Notes: generated by a model not told the origin, from the letters alone. A DNA stretch of 64,000 bases from Asterias rubens (GCF_902459465.1 NW_022985732.1:41386-105385); one strand, 5' to 3'. Positions 24,401 to 35,186 are shown, counted from the stretch's first letter. Numbers and translations: made by a program.

Positions 24401-26876
24401 AATCAGGTCGTCATCGTTGTCCTCGTCGCCGGTGGTGATTTCATCTCCTTGTTCCAGTGAGCTCTTGTCTTGAGATCTATAAGTGTAGACTGATCCGAAG
24501 ATGTTGATTCTCTTCAGGAGTACTCAATCTCTTGATGCCTGTAAATATAAAAAAATTACTTTTACATTAAAAAATGAACCTTTGACCCTAACCATCCTGG
24601 GGTCGATTTCACAAATGGTTAGAAAGATGAAATAAAACAGTGAAAGTTTCAGCAAAATAGGTTTATTGGTTCTACTTGCTTAGAAAACAGAAAGAAGCAA
24701 ACTTACGTCCGTCGATATATCGAAAATACTCAAAAACTCGATATTTTTTTGACATCGAAATCGCCGATGTCACTTTTATAATCATATCGTAATATCGGAT
24801 TTTCGATATATATCGAAAATTTCGATGTTTTGAAAATTTCGATGTTCCTAAATGATATCGAAAATACCAAAAGAGTGTCCGATTATTTAAAAGAAATCTG
24901 TGTTTGAGTATTAGAGAAAAGCCGTCGTCGTTATGTAGTTTCATCATTTTGAGTTGCCCTATTAAATAAAATACGTTTTACAACCAAGTATGTCTGCATG
25001 TTCTTTGTGTTTTCGCCATCAGCCGCCGGCCCGCCGCAGAAGTTCACGACCCCGCGGCGAGCGCACGGTAAAACCTCAAAAGAAACCGCCGCTGCTGCCC
25101 TAGCCTATCGGCTGTTTAAGATGCAACTTCCCATTGTGCATGTGATCAAAATCAATGCGTCTTCATCACAGCATTATTGACTTTGCAAAAATACCCCGCA
25201 AAAACTTCCCCGAATCAACAAGACAAAACAAAACAAGGAAGAAAACAATCTTACGTTATACAGTAACATAATCTTTCTATCAATCCAAGGTATCGTAATG
25301 GCGTCATTTTGGTCAAATAAAGCCTACACGTTGTGTTGTTTTCGGTAAACAAGCTAACATTTCCGAGGAACTATATGCTTCGCAGACCACGCTGTCGGCG
25401 GCTATTGCGTGCGTACCAGCGAAGACTATGCTGTTGTACGGTTTAAGCGTGCACACCAGCGTGTATGGTTATTGCAATTCGGGGGGAAAACCCGTTTGCC
25501 CAAAAGCATGCGCAGACACATGCAGTCTTTGGTCAAGGCGGTATCGCGTGATGCACTGCGTTATTTCGACAATAGAGGGCGTTCTAGCATTCAATGTTTC
25601 TTGCCTTTGTTATAGAATGCAAAGTAAAAAGACTACGAGCCTTTATTGGAGACTATGTGACTGCATGCTGCGTGCGTTGTATATTGTGATCGCTGAGTGG
25701 TAGGTCTGTGTTTTGCGGGACTTTCTAGTGATTTTTTTTTCGATGATTATCTCAACCATTTTCAACCGTAAAGGTAGTCCGCGCGCCCGTTGGACAACTT
25801 GATTGACACTTCTACGTCAATGCATCGGCAACTGACACCTTAATGTCGGCGAGTCACGCAACTCACAAAGGCTCTGTGTCATTTTGAGACGGCCAATCAT
25901 GGCCAATCACGAATCGAGAATTGTGGTGAGCGTTCACCAATTGGCCAAGCCAGCGGTAGCGGCGATCATACTTTGTTGTAAAACCAGAAATAATCGGGGC
26001 GGGACTACGCAATCTGAAATTGTTTGGACTACAAACAAGTTCGGGGGATCAAACAAAAACAGGTTGAAATGTAACCCTATTAAAATGTCAGTCTATGGTA
26101 TATATACTTCTACCTCCATGAGTATACCAAGTGCTGTTTTTAGGCTTCCATCTTGCGCGCGGGAAATACTCGATATATCGAGTATACTCGATATTAAATT
26201 TTCGATATATCGGTAATGGGAAAAAACCGACATCGACGGACGTTAAAGCAAACCCTGTCACAGTAGCGATGAATCCATCCAAGGTAAAGATTTTGGTACA
26301 TCAACAAACTATGTTTGCTTTTTTCCCAAACATTTAAAAATAATTGGCCAGGGATTTCCTTACAAACTGTCACTGATTTTTGCTCTCTTTATTCACAGGT
26401 AAAATATAAAACCTCTGAAATAAAACAAACCTATTTGTATATCAAAATATCTGGAGGGATCTCCTGTTATTTTTCAAAATTTACGAAATGTCAACTTTCA
26501 ATTTGAAGTGGCGCAATTTTCAATCAAACACAGTTAAAAAATCGGCCAGGGGTTTCCTTCTGCGTAGCGAACCCTTTGTCACTGATTTTTTGCTCTTCTG
26601 TTTTCAGAGTTCAAAATATAAAAATATTAAAATATTTGGGGGCTTGTTTTTAAAAACTTTTAAATCACCTTTTATGTAATGGTGCATTTTTCAATGAATA
26701 AACACAGCCAAAAAATTGCCTCCTCATCAGTAAGACATCTCTGTGGCAACGGGTCGTCGTCGTCGCCGGTGGTGATTTCATCTCCTTGTTCCAGTGAGCT
26801 CTTGCCTTGAGTTCCTCTCAGTGTAGACTGATCCGAAGATGTTGATTCTCTTCAGGAGTACTCAATCTCTTGATGC
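21451..26876 (-). pseudogene. POLR1H: POLR1H last-exon copies in right arm
   Basis: Five 25-nt terminal exons with intact acceptor, coding bases and TGA, at the positions given for the right-arm array. They lie downstream, in minus-strand order, of exons 1 (30888-30760) and 2 (30159-30052). With exon 3 deleted from this arm, no zinc-ribbon C-terminal domain can be produced from this copy, so they are probably nonfunctional here. Confidence 0.75.
24703..26245. mobile_element. hAT-like nonautonomous insertion in right-arm array
   Basis: A 1543-bp segment present only in the right arm. It is flanked by an 8-bp duplication AAGCAAAC (24695-24702 and 26246-26253) and has near-perfect 14-bp termini (TTACGTCCGTCGAT against TAACGTCCGTCGAT). 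An 8-bp target duplication is typical of hAT elements. Both ends are followed by clustered TCGATATATCGA-type palindromes. Internal ORFs (for example 24998-25180 and 25428-25703) show no transposase motif I recognise. Confidence 0.7.
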
Positions 26877-26924
26877 CTGTAAATATAAAAAAAAAATTAA
26901 AAAAATTACTTAACCATCGTGGGG

Positions 26925-27017
26925 TCGATTTCACAAAGAGTTAGGACTGGTCCTAACTTAAGGCTAGTCGTAAGTTAGACGAGTAACTTGTCCTAACAAG
27001 ATAAGACTAATCTTTGT
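26925..27017. mobile_element. TTAGGAC foldback element (right arm copy)
   Basis: Inverted GTTAGGAC blocks with a CACAAAGAGTTAGGAC terminus. Counterpart of 4203-4320. Confidence 0.6.
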
Positions 27018-27114
27018 AAAGTTCACCGCAGATCCTTCGCAAGATCCAATTGCATGTTTTGTTGGTTTCTGTTTTGCTGATGGATGCACTTGTAACCATA
27101 TTGTGCTTTAATAA

Positions 27115-27517
27115 TAACAATATTAAAAATTATAATAATAAACGTATTTATAACGCGCCTTTTCCAAAGGATGCAAAGCGCCAAATATTTTTACTGCAAG
27201 GTGAGTGGCATGAAGATTTTGAAATTTTGAGACCTAATCCTTAGCACACCATGTAATGGCATGGTGCTACGGCGCATACAGCAGCCAAAGCCAGGAACAC
27301 CAGGGCGAACCCCTTCTCTTTTTCGATAAGTGCATGCACTGCGTTCTTTTAAATGGGACCTGCGGCTTTACATCCAATCCGAAGGGCGAAGCAATGGTTA
27401 AGTGTCTCGCTTAAGGACAAAAGTGTCATGGCTGGGGATTCGAACCCACGCTCTGCTGATCAGAAACACCAGAGTTTGAACTTGATGCTCTTAACCGCTC
27501 GGCCATGACACTTCCGA
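27115..27517 (-). mobile_element. tRNA-derived SINE (right arm copy)
   Basis: Reverse complement of the SINE at 3718-4120, including the box B-like GGTTCGAATCC and the TTA-rich tail. It differs by a few substitutions. Confidence 0.85.
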
Positions 27518-27812
27518 CAAGGGTTTACACACATGTCATAATATGAACAGTGCATTTCTGCTTGTACTAATCCGCATGTAGCACTGAAATCCGTCATTCA
27601 GTGACGCTCGTGGCTCTTCAACAATGTTACCCCTGATCAATGGACCATTTATTTCATTCATCAAACCAACTCAGAAATTGCCTGTGCAGCCAAATATGTA
27701 GTGATAAATAAATCACAAGAACCATCTCTGCCCTCACAGGTACCTACTTACCCCTGTGCAATCTATGGAAACTGTATGATAAACCTAAAAGGATCTACAA
27801 GCCTAAAGCCCA

Positions 27813-27968
27813 GTTCATACTTCCTGCAAATGCGAACAAATTTTGTTGTCACAAACTCGCAATGAATCACTCGCAACAGTTGAACTGTGTTCAACCTCTT
27901 TGAAACATTCGTTAACTAAACAGGGCTGGGTCGCCAAAATTCACTTTGCATTTGCAGGAAGTATGAAC
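27813..27968. mobile_element. Short hairpin MITE (right arm copy)
   Basis: Same element as 3261-3420, with GTTCATACTTCCTGCAAATGC termini. Confidence 0.7.
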
Positions 27969-27971
27969 CAG

Positions 27972-28155
27972 GTTTAAAGTCACCTGGAAGTGGTATTTTT
28001 TCAAAATAAAGCTTTTGTCACTAATATGTGTTTTGATGAGTGGAATGTGAATAAACAGTTAACTAAGGTTTTAAAAAATCAGTTCTTATGTTATTTACAA
28101 ATTTAAGAGTAGACCCGACCCGAGAGGGCGCTGTTCGTGACGTCAATCGAGGCAG
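27972..28155. mobile_element. Truncated AGTCACCTGG MITE
   Basis: Only the half distal to POLR1H exon 3 remains. It breaks off after the internal GAGGCAGACTTTGCCTG copy and joins AT-rich sequence equivalent to about 1780 in the left arm. This junction is the scar of the exon-3 deletion. Confidence 0.7.
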
Positions 28156-28403
28156 ACTTTGCCTGTAATGCGTAGAGATTTCAAAAATTACCAAATTATA
28201 AAAAAAAAATCGCCTTTTAAAATGAAGTGGTACTAAACACAGTTAAAAAATTGGCCAGAAGTTTCCCTACGGGATGGCGAACCCATATCACTGAATGTTG
28301 CTCTTCTTAAGAGTTAAATATAAAAAACAAAACTATTTCTGACCAAATATTTGGGGAGGGGGAGGGTAATTTTCAAAAATTACCAAATTACCAAGCCTTT
28401 TAA

Positions 28404-29433
28404 CCCTTTCAATACCACATTGTTTATTGCAAGCGCCGAACCGGATACCGCATTGTTGACAAAGGTCACAATGCTGTGTACCGTATTTTTTCACACTAAA
28501 AAAATATAACGCAGTAGTGTTTGCAGTGTGCACTGTTTTCAATCTTGAATTTCTGTGGGAAGACATTATTATTTGGAAAAACTTTGTGCATGCAATTTGT
28601 AGCATATGAAATAACCTTTCCTACAATGTCAAATTTGTATATTATTATCTTAATTTTGTTTGCAAGATTTCTGGCTAAAACGAATTACTTCTATTTTTAT
28701 TGAGGATTTCTGTCTCAAGAAAAACGACAAGATTTTCAACCTAATTTTCCTCAAGAAAAGTTTGTAAAAACTACTCAGAAAATATAATCGTTTTTATTAT
28801 AAGCTTCTATTTCCACTTGTACCAAAATCGGAACCTATTTTGCTGAAAAATCTGTTTTGAAAGTGTTCAGCTACCACGGTCACTTCGACCAGCACGAGTC
28901 GGTCGGGGCCCGCCCACCATGCACGCCCAAGCCCACGGCGTTGAACGGGTGACGTGCTCGGTCCAGTTAGCTACCGTTGTTATATAGTCCGGTTTTGTCA
29001 TCATCTGACTGCATGTTTGGCACCGAAATACCACGATTGGCTGCCAAATGTTCACTAGATTCTCTCTCAGAACTTCTCAAGTCTTTTTATAGAGTCACTA
29101 TAGGCAAACATATAAGCCAAAACCTTCGTGCAATGAGGAGACATGATGGTGATTTTTGTCCCCAAAAATCAGAAGCGTGAAATCTTCAAACGTACTTTTC
29201 TCGGAAAATCATAATGGCGACCCCCTATACAATACATACCATTGCAATGCTTGGTAAACAAGCAACCCGTCTATATAAAACCTAACAACAGAGGGCGCCA
29301 AACAAAATAAATACAATCTCTCAAAGGCAAGGCTTTTTTCTGTCGAGTTTTCTCGACATTGGGACGGAGCGACTACACAACGCACGGTCGAGTTTTCTCG
29401 AACAATGGTAAGGAAGCGCTTGCATTGAAAGGG
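28404..29433. mobile_element. piggyBac-like element (right arm copy)
   Basis: TTAA flanks at 28400-28403 and 29434-29437. One terminus keeps CCCTTTCAATACCA. The other is shortened, because about 35 bp next to the end, present at 511-548 in the left arm, are missing. Confidence 0.7.
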
Positions 29434-30051
29434 TTAAAACAAAGTGGTACATTTTCAACTAAAACAGTTAAAACATTGGCCAGAGGTTTCCTTATGGTTG
29501 GCGAACCTTTATCACTGAATTTTGCTGTTTTCAGAGGGATAAAACCTCTGAAATAAAATAAACAAGTACCAACAGAGAACTTTGGGGTTGCTATTTTTCC
29601 AAATTTACAAAATGATAAACCACCTTTTATTCAAAACGAAATTGTGCCTTTTTCTTTCAGACCATTTCATAATTGACCAGAGGTCCCCCTACAGGACGCA
29701 AACCCATTACACTGATTCGTTTTTGTGTCTTTCCTGAAGAAAAACAAAAGGGTGTACCTAAATATTTTGGGAGTTATATTCTTCAAAAGAAACCATATGC
29801 AATAAATCACCTAATAAATTTCATCTATTGTGCATCTTTTTTTTCATAAACCAATTTTAAAAATTCAGAGTAATATAAATGTTGAAACCTCTGCAAGAAA
29901 AAATAAAAACAAAATGTTTTGATGGTTCTAGCAGGGGCAACTAAACAACAATAATGTACAAACATTTCTGTATGTAAACATCAAGATATAAACCTAAACA
30001 ATTTGGACAATTCCTAAGACATGTAAGATATAACTCCAGTGTTTCACTCAC

Positions 30052-30159
30052 CAGTGGTCCTAGGTCTTTCTGGTCGACGACCTCCTGACGACCTTCAACA
30101 TTCTTGTGAGAGTTGAGACGCAGGTATGAATGATAGACCACACCATGTATGTAATGCAG
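30052..30159 (-). CDS. POLR1H: POLR1H (RPA12) exon 2: linker
   Basis: The linker between the two zinc ribbons of RPA12. It is bounded on the minus strand by a TCATTACAG acceptor and a GTGAGT donor. The 108 nt give 36 in-frame codons containing HGVVYHSYLRL and ending KDLGPL, which matches the Val-Val-(F/Y)-His and Gly-Pro-Val region of animal RPA12. It would join in phase 0 to exon 3 (IDRAC...), which is present only in the left arm. The exon lies 175 bp outside the right-arm boundary. Confidence rests on phase, splice sites and order, not on strong sequence identity. Confidence 0.75.
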
Positions 30160-30345
30160 CTGTAATGAGAAGGAAGACAATAAGTGACTTTTCATTCATT
30201 CAAAAAATGCTGTCTGTGCTATTAATTGGTAGTGATATACAAAGAAAAAAAAATCACTGATAATATTAATAAAAACAACTTTACACAAGTGTTACATTTT
30301 GTTGAAAATCTGTGAAAGGAATGTAATTTTTATATCCTAAAAAAA

Positions 30346-30482
30346 AAAAGGGAAAAGATTCCGTATGGCGCCACCACTTTTTCATTCGAAATAAAATAAT
30401 ATAGTATCTAATTTACCTGATTGATATATCCCTTTTTGTAAAAATGAGTGAAAAAGTGGTGGCGCCATACGGAAAGTTATCC
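30346..30482. mobile_element. Foldback MITE with GGCGCCA core termini
   Basis: Inverted termini: CCGTATGGCGCCACCACTTT on the left and its reverse complement on the right, about 75 bp apart. The right half is identical to bases 1-51. It lies in POLR1H intron 1, next to the outer end of the right arm. Confidence 0.75.
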
Positions 30483-30759
30483 AAAACAAATAGTCAATAT
30501 TTTTTGTCAACTACAAATTATCAGTCACAGGTCATTTACATCATCAGACTCAAAGTCATTGAGCTGAATTTGCATTAATGTGTTTAATATTCAAAGTCTG
30601 AGTGTTGCGATCATGCATCAGCCTCCTCCCCCACCGCCTCCTTGACCACGTCCCGACCCCGCCTACCCCTTTCATAAATAACGCACAAGTCAAGGGGGTT
30701 ATCACACACAACTTTACAAGCTCCGGTTTCCACAATAAATTTATATATTCCAAACTTAC

Positions 30760-30888
30760 TTTTTGCATTTACTTTGTGAGCACATGTCTTGCACTTCATA
30801 ACTACTGTTTCTTTTTCAGGAAACGGTAAAATGGAGCCAAATGCGGGCAAAATTCTCTCGAAGAAGCAAGTCACTCCTCTCCGTCCAT
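30760..30888 (-). CDS. POLR1H: POLR1H (RPA12) exon 1: N-terminal zinc ribbon, frame-disrupted
   Basis: The clearest part reads GSILPFPEKETVVMKCKTC followed by AHKV, matching the N-terminal zinc ribbon of RPA12 (CxxCG-S-(V/I)-LP...C-x-x-C), and ends at a GTAAGT donor. Upstream, the expected first Cys pair is split between frames: an EFCP peptide is readable one frame away, and the candidate ATG at 30888 meets a TGA five codons later. The donor also leaves one base too many for exon 2. So at least two small indels separate this sequence from an intact exon. These could be real decay or consensus errors. The start codon is uncertain. Confidence 0.65.
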
Positions 30889-31130
30889 GTTTTTGAGAAA
30901 TTCTGATACCGCATGCGTTTCTGAATGGGACACGCGTGATTTATCAAGCTCGACTTCATCTATACGTTCAGCGTTGAATTTGGTTTAGGGTATCTGACTA
31001 AGTATTTAAATAGGAATCGCGCCCTCTGTCGGCAGATTGTAGAGTCTCCCGCGTAAAGTTAATGAGCCTGCATTAGATGGTTAATTGATGCACTTGCTGG
31101 ATGATTTTGATTAAATGATTTTGATTCTGG

Positions 31131-31463
31131 TTAAAAATACCACTCTATGAAAATACCAAGCGCAACAGGATAAACAAATGTAATTAAACAAACAATATCC
31201 CCAAATACGAACCACACACCGAGAAATCCCTTCCAAATACTACTAATAATCATTATAGAACCGTTACAAAAATTGTCACTCACAAAGATGCAAAAAAAAC
31301 AAGTTGCTGCTGGGGGATTAGCGAATTGTTTTTGGTTTGAAGTTTCCAATTCTAGATTCGCTTGCAATTCTTTTAACTGGCATTCGGCGAGAGCAGACAA
31401 GTGAAGGAGACCGTTGCAAATACGCCTAAAATAAAGCAATAACGTTTTGTCACAAACTTCCAT
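31131..31463 (-). CDS. Unrecognised ORF with hydrophobic C-terminal half
   Basis: A 110-codon ORF upstream of POLR1H on the same strand. The first half contains a hydrophilic ELQANLELETS stretch; the second half is strongly hydrophobic. A GTGAGT donor-like site falls after the CFFCIF peptide, so the true exon, if any, may end there. No domain recognised. It may be a first exon of another gene or a chance ORF. Confidence 0.25.
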   Translation of the reverse strand: MEVCDKTLLLYFRRICNGLLHLSALAECQLKELQANLELETSNQKQFANPPAATCFFCIFVSDNFCNGSIMIISSIWKGFLGVWFVFGDIVCLITFVYPVALGIFIEWYF

Positions 31464-31526
31464 CCTGCCTGCGCCTCTTGAATTTCACCGACTCATGATT
31501 GTGTGTAGCAAATTTTCCCCAAATTT

Positions 31527-31916
31527 GAAAGGCAGTCGACACTATTGGTACATACTCAAAATAATTATTAACATAAAACCTTACTTGGTAACGAGTAATG
31601 GGGAGCTGTTGATAGTTTAAAACATTGTGAGAAACGGCTCCCCTCTGACGACGTAGTTTTCAAGAAAGAAGTAATTTTCCACGAAGTAGATTTCGAGACC
31701 TCGGATTTAAAGAACTTGAGTTCTTGAAATCAAGCATCTGAAAGCACACAACTGCGTGTGACAGGGGTGTTTTTTCTGTCATTATTATCTCGCAACTTCG
31801 ATGACCGATTGACTTCAAATTTTCACAGGTTTGTTATTATTTATGCATAATGTTGAGATACACCCAAGTGAGCAGACTGGTCTTTGACAATCACCAATAG
31901 TGTCCACTGCCTTTAA
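31527..31916 (+). mobile_element. TTAA-ended 0.38-kb MITE, copy 1
   Basis: Begins AAAGGCAGTCGACACTATTGG and ends CAATAGTGTCCACTGCCTTTAA, the inverted terminus. The internal order (AACGAGTAATGGGGAG, GAGAAACGGCTCCC, TCGAGACCTC..., CATCTGAAAGCACACAAC, TCTCGCAACTTCGA) is shared by all copies of the family. No ORF of its own. Confidence 0.85.
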
Positions 31917-32155
31917 CAGCCAAAGCAACAAACGTATTACCTTTCTCCAGACATAAAAATTTTCTCAAGAAAAATCCGCACTTACCATGTGTTTTTTGCA
32001 GTTTAACAAGTAGGTTTTATGATTATAATTATTTTGAGTATAATTACCAAACTGCTATAAGAAGAAATACCAGTCACAAATAATTGTAATTGCCTGATCA
32101 AGAAAGGTTTTATGACGAAAATTATTTGGAGTAATTACCAATGGTGTCCACTGCC

Positions 32156-32545
32156 TTAAAGGCAGTGGACACTATTGGTAATTACTCAAAATAGTTATAA
32201 GCATAAAACCTTTCTTGAATACAAGTAATGGGGAGAGGTTGATAGTATAAAACATCGTGAGAAACAGCACCCTCTGAAGTGACGTAGTTTTCGAGAAAGA
32301 AGTAATTTTCGACGAATTTGATTTCGAGACCTCAGATTTAGAATTTGAGGTCTCGAAATCAAGCATCTGAAAGCACACAACTTCGTGTGACAAGGGCATT
32401 TTTTCGTTCATTATTATCTCGCAACTCGGCTGACCAATTGAGTTAAACATAATACAGGTTTGTTATTTTATGCATAATATGCAGATACACCAGGTGAGAA
32501 GACTGGTCTTTGACATTTTACCAAACTAGTGTCCAGTGTCTTTAA
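32156..32545 (+). mobile_element. TTAA-ended 0.38-kb MITE, copy 2
   Basis: Complete copy. It directly abuts an inverted fragment of the same family (about 32010-32158), producing a head-to-head TGCCTTAAAGGCA junction. Only AT-rich filler separates it from copy 1. Confidence 0.85.
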
Positions 32546-32769
32546 ATAACAGGTTGGTGACTTTAATACTTCTTTTGTGCCTTGTTGTGTTCCAAAGGTC
32601 ATGGCTGACTCAACAATGCATCCCGTTGTAATTACCTGGCTTGTAATAAATCCAAAGATTCCTTTAATTTGAGCTTAATTGCAAGCATATGAAAACCGGT
32701 GAACAAGGGCAGTGCATGTGAATTAGTCTCGATTCGAGGCGTTCATTTTGTTGGCGTAGTCGCCGATAT

Positions 32770-33360
32770 CGCAACACGATTTACTGGATAATATCCAAAT
32801 GGTAAACTGATTGATCATGAAAGGTTCCGATGTCGGTTCCATTCACAATAGAGCTCCACGCTGTGACTGAATGTTACAGTGAAATATAGCATTATCTCCC
32901 GTTGTTATTGGAGGAGGAGGAGGAGGCTGGACACGGATGTTGATTAGTGATGGTATGACGAGGCTTGCAGAGAGAGAACATGCCCACGGGTGTGTTTTGT
33001 TTGAGAACCGGTAAATGCCACATCGATATCGCCTCATATCACTTGGCTGAACGTCTGTAATCGTCAAAGACCAGTCAGGACCAGAATTGAAAATCTATTT
33101 GGACATCCAGGAGTAGCAGTCTTACATGTAGAGAAAGCTTTAAATTTGTTATTAAAAACATTTTGCCAATGATGGAAACACTTATTATGTTCACATATAG
33201 TAAAGTCAGTGGTACACGTAAGCGTGGCAGTCTCTCCTACCTCGGCTACGGTATCCTCCGGATGTCCCGTGATGACACACGCTCTGCATCCAGAACACAA
33301 AACAAGAACAACCACAACAACTGGATACATCTTTGCACGATGGATGAAAACAGTACACAA
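32770..33360 (-). pseudogene. Two-Ig-domain secreted or membrane protein, frame-disrupted
   Basis: The minus strand encodes a signal peptide (MYPVVVVVLVLCSGCRA), then a V-type immunoglobulin domain. That domain has GETATLTC (B-strand Cys), a CFHHW tryptophan, and SLTITDV followed by DMRRYRCGIYR (the D-x-x-x-Y-x-C motif of strand F). A second Ig domain starts after a PPPPPP linker with NAIFHCNI. The first domain is split near 33065 by a one-base shift in a C run, and the second domain shifts frame again near 32860. Past this, a readable AWSSIV stretch continues to a possible GTAAAT donor near 32785. V-domain proteins of this sort often serve in recognition or adhesion. It could be a functional gene with consensus errors, or a pseudogene. 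No neighbouring exons identified. Confidence 0.65.
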
Positions 33361-33399
33361 CGAAATATAGATTTAAATGCCGGACAGATGTTAGAATAA

Positions 33400-34141
33400 A
33401 AGTTACTGTCTTCTACCTCATGACAACGACGTCCGCTTATCAGGAGAGCCAAAGTGTTCTGATGGGAAAAATTTCATACAGTTTTGTGTAAGCACAACAA
33501 CTCGCTAAGCACGGAAATATATTGCTTAACAGAAACAGGTTACCAGCCACAACTACATTAAGTTTACATTGTAGGGACTGGTGCCCCACTCAGTTTTTGT
33601 TTAGCAAATTAATCTTTATAAATATGGGCCCTCGTTGTAAAGATTGTTATCCCGTAATGGGACGCTGCATTTAATATTATTTATGTCTGATTAATATTTC
33701 CGACTTCCTCTTAAATCAAAATAACATGGTCCAGTTTTTGCAAAAGTGATTATATTCAATGAATGTTATTTTCTCTTTACTAACGAAAAACGTACATGAA
33801 GTTCAGGTAGACCATGGGCATTGCACAACATACATGTAACATGCATTAGTGTTTGAACACAATCGCTAATCGCTGGCAGATTGTTCCTAAAAAGAATTAT
33901 ATTTAATGGGTTTTATTTTCACTGTGAAATAAAAAACATACAGTCGTGAGCGTTTGGCAAACGGGCAATGCACAAAATGAGGCAGCATGTTGTCTGGCCA
34001 CTAATGTACGTGCGGTATGTAGTGCTCCATTATAAATAACTCATGTTTAGTTTTGTAACCCTACTCGTTATTTGTGGCAGTTTTTTCTTCTTTTTCGTGT
34101 AATACTATTATTAAAATTTTATCATTTTTTCTCGAATCTAA
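33400..34141. other. Intergenic, nothing recognised
   Basis: AT-rich sequence between the Ig gene fragment and the LTR retrotransposon. No coding, RNA or repeat signal I can support. Confidence 0.5.
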
Positions 34142-34145
34142 GTAT
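34142..34145. repeat. Target-site duplication GTAT (left)
   Basis: GTAT directly abuts the TGTGGCGG end of the retrotransposon and is repeated at 43242-43245 after the opposite CCGCCACA end. Four bases fits Ty3/gypsy integration. Confidence 0.75.
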
Positions 34146-35186
34146 TGTGGCGGGACCGGGGGGTGGGGCCAACAAGTCTGGTCTTGTTCGACGGGAACAC
34201 CGGCCCCCGGGTTAATTATCACACCCCAAAATATATTTATGAGCCCTGGTGCTCAGGTGAGCGGCTACCCAAACACAAGGGGGGGGGACTAATAACGAGC
34301 GGCGGCTAAAGCCTGCGGGCGGTTCGTTTGGTGGAGATGTACCACCACCTAGACTTAGATTAACCTCAAATTATAAACGAGCAGTTAGGAAACCTCAAAT
34401 AACCTCACGAGGATTCATAGGTTCCAAGGCACAATTAAATGGTTTATTTCAAGTACAATAATCAATAGATAATTCACAGGTTTATAATCACAACACAACC
34501 CAATAACCTCGCCTAATAATAGTATCAGGCCCTTAGACAATGCAATCAATAAATGCACTAAACCTCATACACAAGTTATACACAATTGGGCCCAAGTGAC
34601 AGGTGAACCTCACACCTCATACAAGTTACACAATCTTCTCAAATACAGACTATGCCTCACACGGCGTAACTTCTAACCCACAAAGGCTAAGCAGGAGGGA
34701 AATTCCCCAGGAACCTTCCAGCGATAAACAGTGTGCCTCACCGAACCACATACAAGTCGTGAATTCCCCGGGCTACACTCAACCGTTTTCTCTACCCGAG
34801 ATGCGGTTATTCGCCCTCACACGACCTCAGTATTCGCAGTTCCAACGTAAGGAAACACAACACACGCTCCAGTTCCCAAAATCCCGGTACTCAAACTTAT
34901 TAGTTACCTCGCTCTTCTATCTATACGGTCGGCGGTTCAATCCTCGATCCCTCGACAACCCAGCAACACGTAACCTCAATCCCTAAATGCTAGACTAGCC
35001 CAAGAGCAACACGTGGAGAGATAAACTTCGAGATCAGATAACACAGCACGCCGCAGAGAGAGAGAGAGCACGCCTCCAGCGCCGCCTGTTTTATAGCCAA
35101 CGCGCAGACCCCACGCGACGCAGAAAGGCGCAGTAGACTGGCCACAGTCCACCAACTACACTCAACTTACACCCTGTTCCGCCACA
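34146..35186 (-). repeat. 3' LTR
   Basis: 1041 bp, bounded by TGTGGCGG and CCGCCACA. Nearly identical to 41379-42427; differences are mostly single bases and homopolymer length (for example the G run near 34283). Contains a short GA microsatellite at 35055-35069. Confidence 0.93.
35089..35095 (-). promoter_or_regulatory. TATA box of the 3' LTR
   Basis: TATAAAA on the minus strand, about 90 bp from the LTR 5' end, flanked by GC-rich sequence. The same position in the 5' LTR is 42330-42336, where it would drive the genomic transcript. Confidence 0.55.

Larger units (their letters stand above)
21300..26880 (-). repeat. About 793-bp tandem array (right arm)
   Basis: Reverse-complement counterpart of 4363-8520. 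Full units carry the terminal-exon motif at 26852-26876, 24514-24538, 23721-23745, 22915-22939 and 21451-21475. One unit near 22200-22245 has lost the acceptor and exon segment: sequence jumps from the GAGATCT block straight to the GATGAAATAAAACAG block. A transposon-like insertion interrupts the array. Confidence 0.88.
17084..29877 (-). repeat. Right arm of giant imperfect inverted repeat
   Basis: Reverse complement of 52-13613. Relative to the left arm it has fewer 93-bp satellite units and lacks about 1.27 kb including POLR1H exon 3. It has a truncated 793-bp unit near 22200 and a 1543-bp transposon-like insertion at 24703-26245. The outer boundary is where TTTATATTACTCTGAATTTT homology stops, near 29877. 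Confidence 0.95.

Noticed and set aside
30346..30482. Bases 1-51 matching 30431-30481 as a long direct repeat bounding the whole palindrome
   Set aside because: The match is limited to half of a short MITE that also has an inverted half at 30351-30385, so it is more simply an independent MITE copy than a target duplication of a 30-kb unit.
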